A stretch of 64,000 bases of DNA from Paramarasmius palmivorus (lineage: Eukaryota; Basidiomycota; Agaricomycetes; Agaricales; Marasmiaceae). Position 1 is the first letter of the stretch. Every line of letters starts with the position of its first letter. The position numbers and the translations under genes are program-made. The stretch lies in the NCBI GenBank assembly GCA_037176845.1, contig JAYKXP010000002.1:1152501-1216500 (forward strand), in the 5' to 3' direction. The notes below the pieces were generated by a model. That model worked only from the letters and a program-made list of their open reading frames with translations. It did not search any database and was not told the DNA's origin. This document shows, one piece after another, positions 47,329-60,787 of this stretch.

Positions 47329-47762
47329 CAGCTATTATGATGACATCTTATTATCTGTCTCGATAGATTGCTCGTCGATAATCTTGTATCAATATTACAC
47401 TCTTAGTATATCGTTTGTAGGTTCTGTTATCAGGGTGTAAATAACGGAGTCTGGACTGCATTTGCCTGGAAACCAATTCTTCGATGAGCTGATGGGGATA
47501 AACAATTGCGATATCTATACCTTGTCGGCGCGGAAGCAAATCTCCGGCTGACTGGGAACCCCGCTTCTGCGTGCTGTAATAGGCTGTAATGCAGTATTTT
47601 CTTACTCTTGACTCTTCCCACCAAGCTCACGCCCTCAGCCTAGCTTGTTCACCATTGGGCTCTCAATATCTGTCAGAATAGCTCGAGGCATTGGCCTCTA
47701 GCGTGGCATATCGCCTATCGCAGACCTCGTTGTGGATTCAATCTTCATCGTCGGTAGCAACA

Positions 47763-50544
<2,782 letters not shown>

Positions 50545-50791
50545 AGTGCGACAAAAGAAAGGAAGACAAACGATTCTGACGACTTGAATGCCAAATGTAA
50601 TATCGGATTTCACTGTACCTAGAAATACATGCTGCTAAGGAATTGTGTACCATTAAGCTCACGTTCAATGGATATGTTGGGAACGTCTAGGATGACATCA
50701 ACTTTGGAGACTTTTTATATCGCTGACGATCATCATTCTACTTCCATTGCAACACGGTCTACTCACCAGTATAAGACTCTACCATTATAGG

Positions 50792-52091
50792 ATGTCGAGC
50801 CCGGGTCGCCGAGATATTGTCATCGTTGGCGGAGGCATCATCGGGACATGTACAGCTTACTATCTTTCGCGTCACCCATCATACTCTCCGTCGACCTGCT
50901 CCATCAAAGTCATTGAAGCATCTGTCAACGGTATCGCTCAAGGTGCCTCTGGTAAAGCAGGAGGTCTCGTCGCAAAGTGGGCATATCCATCCGAACTCGT
51001 CAATGTATCGTTCCCAGAACATCTAAAGCTCGCGGAAGAGCACAACGGCAAGGACCGATGGGGTTTCCGATTCGTTCAAGCTGGGAGCTGGGAAGGAAGT
51101 GGGATTTCAAGTTCAGACCCAAATGCTAATCCCATAGCACAAAAGAGCCTGGAAAAGACCTTGGGTTTGGATGGGTCCGGAGAAAGTGTGAAGAGTTCGA
51201 TTGGGAATCTGACGAGTAGAAAGGCAAAGGGACTTCCTGACGACTTGACATGGGTCGAGGAGCACCTCACGGAAGAGTATTCGGATATGGCACCTGCAGG
51301 AGATACTGCTCAGGTTCATCCATATCTTTTCACTACCAGTATAATGGAACTCGCCAAGGAGAAAGGTGTACAGCTCGTTCAAGGAAGGGTCACTTCTATA
51401 GAACGCTCCAACGGTCAGGTTAGCGGTGTCTCGTACAGAAATTCCGACTCCAACGATGCAGAAACAATAGAAGCCACCGACATCATCATCGCCGCTGGCG
51501 CATGGTCCCCGTCTCTAATTCCATCCGTACCCGTCGACGGCATGCGTGCACACAGTGTTACCATTCACCCAGATCCCTCAGTGACAATCTCTCCCTACGC
51601 GCTATTCACTTCGATCGCACTACGTGGTTCTGGTAGACCCCAGACAGTCACCCCAGAGCTCTACGCACGACCTGGAAATGAAGTGTACGCGTGTGGGTCT
51701 GGTGATGACTCGCCTCTTCCTGAAACCGTGGATGAGGTCAAGGCGGATCCTGCAGCCATAGAACGAGTCATTCGAGATGCGACGAGTATCTCTTCGGAGC
51801 TGAGGAATGGTCGGATCGACAAACGACAGGCTTGTTTCCTACCTGTCGTCAGGTCGGGCGGTGGACCCATTGTTGGAGCTGCCCCCAAGATTGCAAAGGG
51901 TCTATATGTTGCAACTGGACACACATGCTGGGTTGGTGATCTGCATTCCTATCATCCTATACGTGGCTGACAGGTGTTCATAGGGAATATGTAACGCGCC
52001 TGGGACAGGCAGAGCGATGGCAGAGTTGGTGATGGACGGAAAAGTAAGCTGTACTAATTTGAAGAAGCTAGATCCAGCCAGATTCTTGTAG
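50792..52091 (+). CDS. TDA3-like FAD-dependent oxidoreductase
   Basis: A member of the D-amino-acid-oxidase-like (DAO) flavoprotein superfamily, closest in pattern to yeast Tda3, whose substrate is unknown. The start at 50792 gives MSSPGRRDIVIVGGGIIGTC, the FAD-binding GxGxxG. GASGKAGGLVAKWAYPSELV (near 50950) and DIIIAAGAWSPSLIPSVPVD (near 51485) are typical. The C-terminal exon is joined by an intron at about 51937-51988, giving HTCW, then GICNAPGTGRAMAELVMDGK, the usual FAD-pocket end. Stop 52089-52091. The first exon is one long open frame of about 1.1 kb. No frame break seen. The start at 50792 is the first ATG in frame with a family-like N-terminus. Confidence 0.88.
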
Positions 52092-53229
52092 AAGATATCT
52101 CTGAATATTTTAAATGAGATCAAGATAACAAGAATACAGATGACGTGCATGGAAGTGTCTTCGACTGCCATCGGAGCATCGCAAACGCCCGCATCTTTCA
52201 GTCCATAACATGTGTAGCCTCAGGTCGTTCAACGACATGGACTGTTCTGGGTTCTTGATTCAACGATGCTGTTCGGAAAGAAGGTCCTGCCTCAGGGCCC
52301 TCATAGACTTGCTTAGGGAAGGGCCTGAGTACAGTGCGTATAGATGACTTTCAGTTTCTGAGGGTAATCATTGAAAGCTTTCCTTTAGGTCCTCGTTCAC
52401 AGTCAGGAAAGCTTTTCAGAGCTGTCGTCTCGCATTTCTTGTCTTTGAAAAAATTGCAAGGGTCGGTGTATCAATGCGAGGAACTCACGAAGTGCCCCGT
52501 TCTTTTCCTTGAATTAGAGCTCACAAATGTTGGTTCTATAGGGGCAGCAGCAACTTAAATCCCCGACTGGCCAGAATCACCAGTGCACGCTGGCCGTTGC
52601 ACTTTATCTATTTTTAAATTTCTTTGGCGCAGTAAGCTGCTTTGACACAAGGTGATTATCAGATAATCCATTATTGATCATCTGACGTATTTATATCTTA
52701 TCAAGGACCGTTGGTGGAGTTTGCCTCTCCTTGAAACGTATAGTATCCCATTCAAACATGTTACATACATAGCTTACTTGTCTTCTAAGGTCCATGGAAT
52801 TTTACCGATAATTAACACACAAGCGTCCTTGCTTGGTTCTTGCGGCAGCGCAGCACTCGAGTCACTACGTGCCGACCTTACTGTATTTGCGCTCCACGAC
52901 TCCATGATGTACGTCGAGAATCTGACGGCCAATACATTTGAGCAGAAACTCAACCCAAATTTGCACGAGCGCTCACCGTGCTCAAATCGGCGCCACTTCC
53001 GACGCAGACGCAGTCATGGGTATACCTTATTTTACCGTTGCATGATTTGGTGTCTTTCTAATGATCATTCCAAGAGCGCAGTCTGCCGAACGCATACGCG
53101 TCCTTAGAAGCTGGTGCTACCTCCACCCGAGTGCAAGCGATAATCCCGGGCTTCATTGCGTTTTAAAAAGATAGAGGTGTCACAATATTGGGGCATTCTC
53201 AAACAACCACAAGGCGTCCCCAATTTATA
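52092..53229. other. Intergenic with GATA-type sites
   Basis: 1.1 kb upstream of the flavin monooxygenase. No gene is supported; a plus-strand frame at 52721-53107 looks like chance. It contains a perfect GATA palindrome (52654-52668) and further AT-rich sequence. Confidence 0.4.
52654..52668. promoter_or_regulatory. Paired inverted GATA motifs
   Basis: GATTATC-A-GATAATC is a perfect inverted repeat with one central base and contains two head-to-head GATA motifs. It lies about 560 bases before the flavin monooxygenase start. GATA-factor binding (AreA/NsdD/WC type) is an inference from sequence only. Confidence 0.45.
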
Positions 53230-55481
53230 ATGTCTACTCAAACTGATGTACTTGTCGTGAGTTTCATTTTCTGAAGTTACTGATAATCGAGCTGATGCAC
53301 CCTCCGTAGGTTGGGCGCTGGCCCGTCTGGTAACAATCTTAGTTCTTCTGGTTGCGACCTCAGTCATGACCTCCTTTCTTAACAGGACTTGCTGCAGCCC
53401 TACTGCTCTATCGCAATGGTATTTCCGTCAGAATTGTTGAAAAACGCGGTGATTTTCGCGTCGGAATGCGAGGCGCCGGTATACAGGTGTGTTTGCAGTC
53501 GCCTTCACTCATGCTGTCAACACGTTGATTCTGTTATCTTTAGGCCCGAACACTAGAGCTCTACAAACTCCTTGGTATCTTGCCCGAGATAGAGAAACAT
53601 ACGTTGAGATTTCCGTTGAGGAAACTATATGATAGCGGGAATCAGGAACTCATCAGCCAAAAACCCTTAATGGATGATATGCCTTTGGAATCCCACTTTC
53701 ATAGGGTGTGTTCGTCATCTTTTGAAATCCGAGGCAGTGATTCATACATGCGCCATTAATAGATCAACAGTGGCGTAATCAGACAAGAACAGCACCAAAA
53801 CATCCTTCGTGAAACCTTGCAAAAAGAATATGGTTGTGTGGTCGAAACTTCAACAGAATTAGAAAGTTTCGCGCAGGATAGCGATGGCGTCTCTGTGAAG
53901 CTTGCGAAGGAAGGGAGACAAGAGGCGACGAGATTCAAATGGCTCATTGGGGCCGATGGCGCGCGAAGCATCGTGAGGAAGCAATTAGGATTGTCATTCC
54001 TGGGCGAATCACCCGCTAATATTGCCGTGGTCATTGGCGATATCGAAGTCGAGCAATGGGGAGATGTAGACAGCACTGTTAGTGCCATCTTTTGCGCAAA
54101 GCTATTCAGCTATACTGACCCTGTTTCCAGAGCTGGTCAATCTGGGGAAACCAGAAAGAGAAATCGTGGGTATCTTTTGTCATCTGTATCCATCCTTTTC
54201 TCTTAATCATACGATCATAGAGCATTCCTGATGCCGTATGAAGTGGATGGACGAAAGCTGGGATACTTCATGCTGGGTGGGGCGCAAATGAACGCTGAAG
54301 AAGTATCTCAAGGCAGGCAAACCATTGTTGACGCATTTTTCGAAATATCAGGTAAGAAAGACATTCTTTTTGGACCTCTGTACACCCATGCACTCTGGAG
54401 GTGAGTAACTTATCTCGCCATCAGTTTTAGCACTTCGCTCTCAACATGAAATGATACTAGAGCAAATATGCGGATGGCAGACAAATTCGGCGAAGGACGC
54501 GTGTTCATTGTAGGAGGTCAGGTCTCCCATATTGGTACTGTGAAATGTCCCATTGCTCATTGCAAACACAGATGCTGCTCATATCCACAGTTTCACTGGT
54601 GGACAGGTACTTCCTTTCAAATCAATGTGTATCTTGAGTCATGGCTAACCTTTTTTCTCTAAGGGGACAAACTCTGGTGTTCAAGACTCGGTATGCTTGT
54701 TTATCTATTCAACTATGCAAACTAACATACTTGACCACAGTTTAATCTCGCCTGGAAACTTGCCCTTGTCCACAAAGGCTTATCTCCACGCTCTCTGGTT
54801 CGAATCCTACACCTACGGAGCGCTCATCAGTCATCGCCGCCATGCTGCAGATTACAACTGCGATCATGCGAACGGATGTGACAGCCGAGGACACTTCAAA
54901 CGAACGGTGGCGGCGAGGCTTTGAGACGAGGCAGCTGGGTATCACGTACCGAAACAGTCCCGTTTTGGTTGACGAGAGGTACCCTACTTCCAAGGAGAAA
55001 GTTGATCCATATCGTTCGGGGTTGGATGGGACAGTTCACGCAGGTGATCGTGCGCCTGAAGCTCCTGGGATGCAGCGTGGTAACGGGGGGTCCACAAGCA
55101 TCTACGATTTATTCGATGTGACTTCTCATACAGTCATCCTGTTCGGAAAGTCGGATTTGGACGTCCAAGATACACTCGCATTCGTAGCGAGATACCCGGG
55201 GACCAGGGTAAGGGTTGTATTAGTTTTGCCACAAGGTTCCAAGTTGCAAAGCTCTGGGGAAGCTCCGATTCACGAGGTTCTTGTGGACGCCGAGGGGCAT
55301 GCATATCGAAATTATCGAGTTCAGCCGGGCGATGTCTTTGTAGTTGTCGTCCGACCAGACGGGGTGGGATCATCATCCTTGTGCAATTATCGTTCACTGA
55401 CTCGTTTGTTTGCAGTACATCGGAGCCTTGAACAACGGATATTCTGGACTGAAGGAGTACTTCAGCAAGATTTTTGTTTAA
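53230..55481 (+). CDS. Class A flavin monooxygenase (phenol hydroxylase-like)
   Basis: These FAD and NAD(P)H enzymes hydroxylate aromatic compounds. The start at 53230 gives MSTQTDVLV, an intron, then the Rossmann loop VGAGPSG region. Next come YRNGISVRIVEKRGDFRVG and RGAGIQARTLELYKLLGILP, and the DG motif WLIGADGARSIVRKQLG (near 53940). The GD motif is VFIVG, an intron, DAAHIHSFTGGQG (near 54570), then TNSGVQDSFNLAWKLALVHK. The C-terminal domain, thioredoxin-like as in phenol hydroxylases, ends DGYIGALNNGYSGLKEYF, stop 55479-55481. One-base frame breaks occur at about 53311-53316 (in the GxGxxG loop), 54797-54801 and 54815-54820. All three look like single extra bases in short runs. Substrate unknown. 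About nine introns. Confidence 0.88.
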
Positions 55482-56992
55482 AGTCGTCTCGCTTACTTTC
55501 CATACATGTGTATTATTGGACATTACCGTGGAGCTATATACGTCTTGCAAGTAGTGATCCTTAACCGGGGGGGCATAGCTATTGGTGCCTCTGATATCGT
55601 CGCTCGATTACTTAGGTATCACTAGCAGCTTCATCGCCAACAAGGGGGATTCTGAGAATGAAGTCTACACACAACAAGAACATCAGACCAATTCGGAGTT
55701 TGCCGACTCAAACATATTCAGCGGCTTAGCGGCCCGTTAACGGACCGCTCACCCATTTCCTCAACCACCATGTCGTCGATTGGAAGCACCAGTCTTACTC
55801 GATTCTAATCTCGTCTTTTCAGCTCGGTATGCCTTCCAATTTCGACTCGCCAGTGACGGTTTTCAGGTACTTACGCGACTTGTCACCCGAGGTTGTGTCC
55901 GAAACTATGGCTCAATGCGGGCTTTGGCATATGCACACGGATTCCGTTCATCCGCTAAGTTGTCCGCTAGAAGGGACTGAATGCAGCCATAATTCCAGAG
56001 AATGCTTCTGTGAAATATTTCAGGGAAGACTCCCCGAGAAAAGCTCTAAAAACGATGCGTAATACAACAATTCGCATTGCAAAAATCTGTCTTCTGACAT
56101 TCCATTGCAGACGATACTTTCGATCTCTGATGAAGATTTTGCACTCGAAGAGATGAATTTGGTGCAATATGCATATTGGCCCTTTCAAAATTCTGGAATC
56201 GACATTGTCACTCGAACCACGGCTGCCAGTGCTACGGTGACCTTTTGACCCAGGCTCAGGCGAATTCTGCCCGTGCAATGTTCGGTCGGATCTGTAGAGT
56301 AATTTATGTAAGTTGCGTTATTGAACCCAGTAACCGAAGTATGGAACTTTGCCTTAACACTCTACCCAGATGACTAGTAAGGAACACTTCGCATTCTTCG
56401 TTAAGACGTACGACTCTGAGAGCGTTCACTACCAACCGGTGTCACCACAGGCAGAGCAATCTCAGCGGGTTGCACCCAACTAGCAGCATTGTCGGCTACA
56501 ACAAGGCTTCAGCATGGCTCGTCTTTAGTGCTTCAGCTTCCAGATGGATAATTTCTTTGCAGATCGTCCTCATGGATTACGCACTTTTCATGAAGGCTTT
56601 ACGTAGATTTTCCCGGTACCTTCCCCGGTTCTCTCGTCCTGAGCGCGTCTCCACTCCTTTTCAGGGTTTTTACCATTGTTGAACCGTAACCTTACATTGA
56701 ACACTACAGATTCGTATTGACGCATAGCCGCATGTGGACTGTCTTCAGTCATAGGCAGAAATGTAACTCCTCACGTAGGTCTGATAATCCCCTGGTACCT
56801 TCATTCCTTGTCCTGCTGAACAAGTCTTCCAGCCTTTTCAGGACCAAATCGTGGTTGTACCGCATTGAATCCTGTCATGTTGCACAACACTCTTACTCAA
56901 CTGCATTTCTAGATACCTCTAGATTCACGGAATTCATGGCCAGATGCTTTCAAGTATGCAACAGCAATGCATTTTCGTCCATGGGACAAAGG
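55482..56992. other. Gene-poor interval
   Basis: 1.5 kb between the flavin monooxygenase and NLP copy 2. Several short frames on both strands have no family resemblance. It should contain the NLP promoter at the right end. Confidence 0.35.
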
Positions 56993-56999
56993 TATAAAA
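56993..56999 (+). promoter_or_regulatory. TATA box of NLP copy 2
   Basis: tataaaa lies about 88 bases before the ATG at 57081, matching the layout upstream of NLP copy 1. Confidence 0.65.
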
Positions 57000-57080
57000 A
57001 CTCGAACTTTTTCTGCTGTTAAGACCATCACCGAACCGAATTCAGTGGTATCTCAATCAGCTCCCAAGCTCATCAACAGC

Positions 57081-57791
57081 ATGCAGTTCCGCACTCTTCT
57101 CACTGTCGTTCTCATCGCTGCTTCCGGCGTTCTCTCGTCTACCATCGCTCGCCGTGCCAGTGAGATCGACCATGACAAGGTAATCCCGCTCCCTGCCTCC
57201 GGTGGCCACGACGAAACCGAGTTCCAGCCTGAGCTCCATATCGGCAATGGTTGTCATTCCTACGCAGCTGTCGACGCCGAAGGCAACTGGTCCGGAGGTC
57301 TCAAACCTACAGGCGCACCCAGTGCCGACTGTAAGGACACCTCCAAGGGTCAGACCTACGTCCGTTCCACCAGGTACCAAGGCAGGATTGCGTTCGTATA
57401 CGCCTGGTACTTCCCCAAAGACGAGATCTCTACCGGAATCGGCCACAGGCATGATTGGGAGGGCGCTGTTGTCTTCCTCGACGCTAATACTCACCACATC
57501 GACGGCGTCGCGGCTTCTGCGCATGGCCACTGGCGCAAATACCCCAATCCCGGTGGTGAGAACGTCTCTGGGACTCATGTGAAGCTCCAGTATTCTGCTG
57601 AGCCTGTCATCAATTCACATGCTCTCGACCTCACCGACAAGGGAGGTGATTTGCTGACACTCGTGGATTGGGGTTCAATGCCCGCCGCTGCCCGTGCCGC
57701 AATCAACGACGGTAGCCACTGGGGAGACACCAATCCCCTTGTTGCAGATGCGCATTTCGAGTCAGCATTGGAGGGCGCCTGGATGTGGTAG
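57081..57791 (+). CDS. NEP1-like protein (NPP1/NLP), copy 2, intact
   Basis: A secreted NLP of 236 residues. The family binds plant sphingolipids when cytolytic, but many fungal members are not; activity cannot be told from sequence. Start 57081 is chosen because it opens directly on a signal peptide (MQFRTLLTVVLIAASGVLSS) and lies behind a TATA box; the same frame is open further upstream. The heptapeptide GHRHDWE sits near 57442, and the C-terminus is EGAWMW before stop 57789-57791. Two Cys residues in the mature domain suit type 1 NLPs (one conserved disulphide). The gene has no intron. It has C/G-rich third positions and shares long identical stretches with copy 1 15 kb upstream, for example about 40 identical bases around 41717 and 57499. 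Confidence 0.93.
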   Translation: MQFRTLLTVVLIAASGVLSSTIARRASEIDHDKVIPLPASGGHDETEFQPELHIGNGCHSYAAVDAEGNWSGGLKPTGAPSADCKDTSKGQTYVRSTRYQGRIAFVYAWYFPKDEISTGIGHRHDWEGAVVFLDANTHHIDGVAASAHGHWRKYPNPGGENVSGTHVKLQYSAEPVINSHALDLTDKGGDLLTLVDWGSMPAAARAAINDGSHWGDTNPLVADAHFESALEGAWMW

Positions 57792-58253
57792 ATGGAGAAT
57801 GGGCTAGCGCAACACTCCTGTAAGTTCAGCGATGCTTTTCATGGATCTCTGCTTATTTTGGTCGTCCAGTACTTTGCACAATCTTTGCGACGACGAGGTT
57901 ATGCACAACTATTCGGTCTCTTTTGGGGATGTTCTGGTTTTTCTTGGGATTTGTTCTGTTTCAAGAAACATCGAATAAAACATAAAAAATGGTGTTTCTG
58001 TTGGGCTCTTATTGTGGGGAATACTCAGAATAGCGGCTTTATAGCGTGTACTTTTAGTTTACTGTCAATGTCTTATGCATGCAATTTGACCAATCCGGGA
58101 CTGCGAATTTTCCAAGATGAGAATGTCCGCTGATACAACTGTGACATTGGCAGTATACAACTGATGATCAGATTACTCTTAAATCCCAACATTAAAAATA
58201 CAGCGATGATAAGGATACAGGATGTAACATGAATCGGCGACCTGCATGTAAAT
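57792..58253. other. Convergent 3' region
   Basis: Lies between the stops of NLP copy 2 (plus) and NBP35 (minus); AT-rich. No gene seen. Confidence 0.4.
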
Positions 58254-59424
58254 CTAGTCACCCAAAATGTCCTTGATGCCTGTGAAACACGGGATATTAG
58301 AACGAGGAAGGCGGACCGTCACGGAGAGCAGGCTGTACTCACGGTCAATAATATCCAGATACGCAGTAGTCGCAGGACTATCCGGGTATTCATCTAAGAA
58401 GCTAACGCCATAATCCGCACTTTTGCCTATCCTCGGATCCAGTGGGACACAACCCAATAATTCAATGCCCGTCTCCTCAGCTAACCTCTTCCCACCACCG
58501 GTGCTCGGCTTGAAGATCTGAGATTCGTTTTTGCAGTTCGGGCACACAAAACCCGACATGTTCTCCACTAGACCCAAGATTCTAATCCCGACCTTCCTAC
58601 AGAAATCAATCTCCCTTCTGACATCCTGCAGCGCCACCTCTTGGGGAGTCGTAATCAGGACTGCACCATCAATACCGCTTTCCTTGAGGAACTGTACGAT
58701 ACTGAGGTGTTCGTCTGATGTGCCTGGAGGAGTATCTATGACAAGGTAGTCAAGGTCGCCCCAGTCGACGTCTTTAAGGAACTGGGAGATGAGGCCGTTC
58801 TTTTTAGGTCCTCGCCACATCACGGCATCCCGCGAAGACGGTAGCATGAATCCAACAGACATGACACCGAGATTATCTTGTACGTATACCGGTGACCATC
58901 CAGAGGCGGAAGAATGAACTTGTTCGGAGGCGATACCAAGGATAGTGGGTATCGAAGGCCCGCAGATGTCAACGTCCATAATACCTGTCTATCCGCATCA
59001 TCATCATTCAGATCGAGATCAAAGGTAATTCCCGTTTGAAACTAGTCTGAACCCTCACCTGGGTTGCTTCATCAGCGGCAAACGCCCAACCCAGCTGAGC
59101 CGTGAACGTTGATTTGCCTACACCACCCTTCCCGGATAAAACTAGTATCTTGCGTTTGACACCAGCCATGCGTTGTTTTATGAATGGAAGTGCAGGGTCA
59201 GGGCCTTTTGGTTTACTTGATGCACATATTTCTTGATTTGCGCAGCCGTTACAGGCATCTGATTTACCGGCGAACTCAGAATCAGTTCCCTAAATAAGAT
59301 GAAGTATGTGAGGGATAACCATGTGTGATATAGTGAATTGCAGGCTTACGGGACAATGTTCTGGGGCATTTGAAGGAACAGAGAGCGGGTCAGGGACTTG
59401 GGAAGCTGACTGAACTGCAATCAT
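58254..59424 (-). CDS. NBP35: Cytosolic Fe-S cluster assembly factor NBP35
   Basis: Nbp35 is a P-loop NTPase scaffold that builds 4Fe-4S clusters in the cytosol together with Cfd1. The start at 59424 gives [20 protein letters not shown]. The N-terminal cluster motif C-x13-C-x2-C-x5-C is present (HCPG...[12 protein letters not shown]; about 59240-59360, split by an intron), which sets Nbp35 apart from Cfd1. The Walker A is [12 protein letters not shown] (near 59135). Later parts are [33 protein letters not shown], and the bridging CPNC in [20 protein letters not shown] last intron (about 58282-58345) joins DIIDR to IKDILGD, stop 58254-58256. No frame break seen. Confidence 0.95.
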
Positions 59425-59774
59425 CTTGGTGGTCGAGGTGCAAGTCGATGACAAAGCGCTTACCGAGCGTCTGGCGCCAATTCAGCTCCGCGAAAAATTA
59501 CTCCAAGTCTTCCTGCATCCACATGCCGTCGTCGCTGGTTCCTCAAAGCCTCAAGGCCTCAAAACTGAATTCTTTGCAGGGCTTGACAGGTTTCTTTCCG
59601 AGAGTCTTGGGCCCCTTTGGGTCAACCTTCGACGCTGGGAAGACTGCGGTTTAGCACATGACAAGATATCCCTGACAGTTTTAGCCTAACTCGCAGCTAC
59701 CTCGAGCTGCGGTCTACGGGGTTTATAAGAACTGACAGTGGCGTTCTGTCCTAGTTTCCTCATTTTTCTCTGAC
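59425..59774. promoter_or_regulatory. Shared NBP35/DUF7330 promoter
   Basis: 350 bases between divergent starts. A plus-strand frame (59426-59689) reads protein-like but has no ATG at its front and lies in the expected promoter, so it is not called as a gene. Confidence 0.4.
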
Positions 59775-60671
59775 ATGGTTGTTGTCGAAAACGGTCTATC
59801 TGCGGCTTCTACCAAGCAACAAGAGGCTCAACAAGAGAGCGCCGCTCATCTTGTGGGCGATGCAGGTGTATCAAACGCTGTGAGTAGTTGTGCTATCTTG
59901 GCGAGGACAGCTAAATTTTTAAGCACGTATATACGCTTTTAGCACGATACTCCACCACCACCGTATGACCACAAGCCGACCGGAGGCTCAAAGCCCTTTC
60001 CAAGTACTGTCAAACCATCAAATTACGTCCTTGTCCACCAGAGAAGCTCGGTGGATGGAATCTATGGTATCGATGCATCACTCCAGATACCAGACAATCT
60101 GCTACCGCCCATCGATCCCGATGCGCCCGAGGAACTGCGCCAAAATTTACATGTGGCATCAAAGAATGGTAGTGTCGATGTGGAGGTCTATATCCTTCCT
60201 GATGCGAAACCATGCGATGGGAGGAAGAAAGTCGTGCTAGAGACTCGGTCGAGTAATGGTGCGGTGACGACAAAATTGGCAAGTGGAACGTTTCATCCGT
60301 GGTATTCTATTCGCATTTAACAACTCCATGCACAGCATCGCGGCGAAACGTCGAATCCACCTTTTGCGCTCACAAGTTTCTCCCAAAATGGTTCTGTCCA
60401 TGTCCGTATTCCGCGTTCGTTTCGTGGGACACTGTACCTCAGTACCCTCCACGGACACGTCAAGCTGTCCGAGGAAGTGTCTGCACAGGCTAGTTTGTTG
60501 AGGGACTCTGATGGAACGGCGAGGTATTTGATTGGGCCGTTTGAGAATGCAGAAGCCGGAGATGAGGTGCACGCAGAGAGTAAGAATGGGTCTGTAAGGG
60601 TGATGTACGACGACGAGACGGTAGAATCGGTGTTGAAGGGGCTTGTAGGAATGCTTAGTAGATTTTTCTGA
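59775..60671 (+). CDS. DUF7330 family protein
   Basis: Basidiomycete proteins of this family have unknown function. The start at 59775 gives MVVVENGLSAASTKQQEAQQ. An intron (about 59881-59940) joins to HDTPPPPYDHKPTGGSKPFP. The family pattern of repeated beta units with the triplet NGS/NGA is clear: LHVASKNGSVDVEVYIL, VLETRSSNGAVTTKL, SFSQNGSVHVRIPRSFRGTL and VHAESKNGSVRVMYDDET. The second intron (60279-60335) starts with GC, not GT (ttg|gcaagt...cacag|cat), and joins VTTKL to HRGETSNPPF in frame. Stop 60669-60671. No signal peptide or membrane helix was seen, so a cytosolic protein is likely. Confidence 0.78.
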
Positions 60672-60787
60672 GATGTCTACAAGGGGAATAATATATTATA
60701 TTTTGACTGCTCGAGTGCCGTACCATGGGCCAGCAAGGGCCGTACCTTGGCTGTGACATGTGACATTTCCCTAACACTCCTTATTCC

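Noticed and set aside
52721..53107. Plus-strand frame of 128 codons before the flavin monooxygenase
   Set aside because: No ATG context, family match or splice signals; it overlaps the expected promoter.
59426..59689. Plus-strand frame of 87 codons next to NBP35
   Set aside because: It has no ATG at its front and sits in the short shared promoter of two divergent genes.
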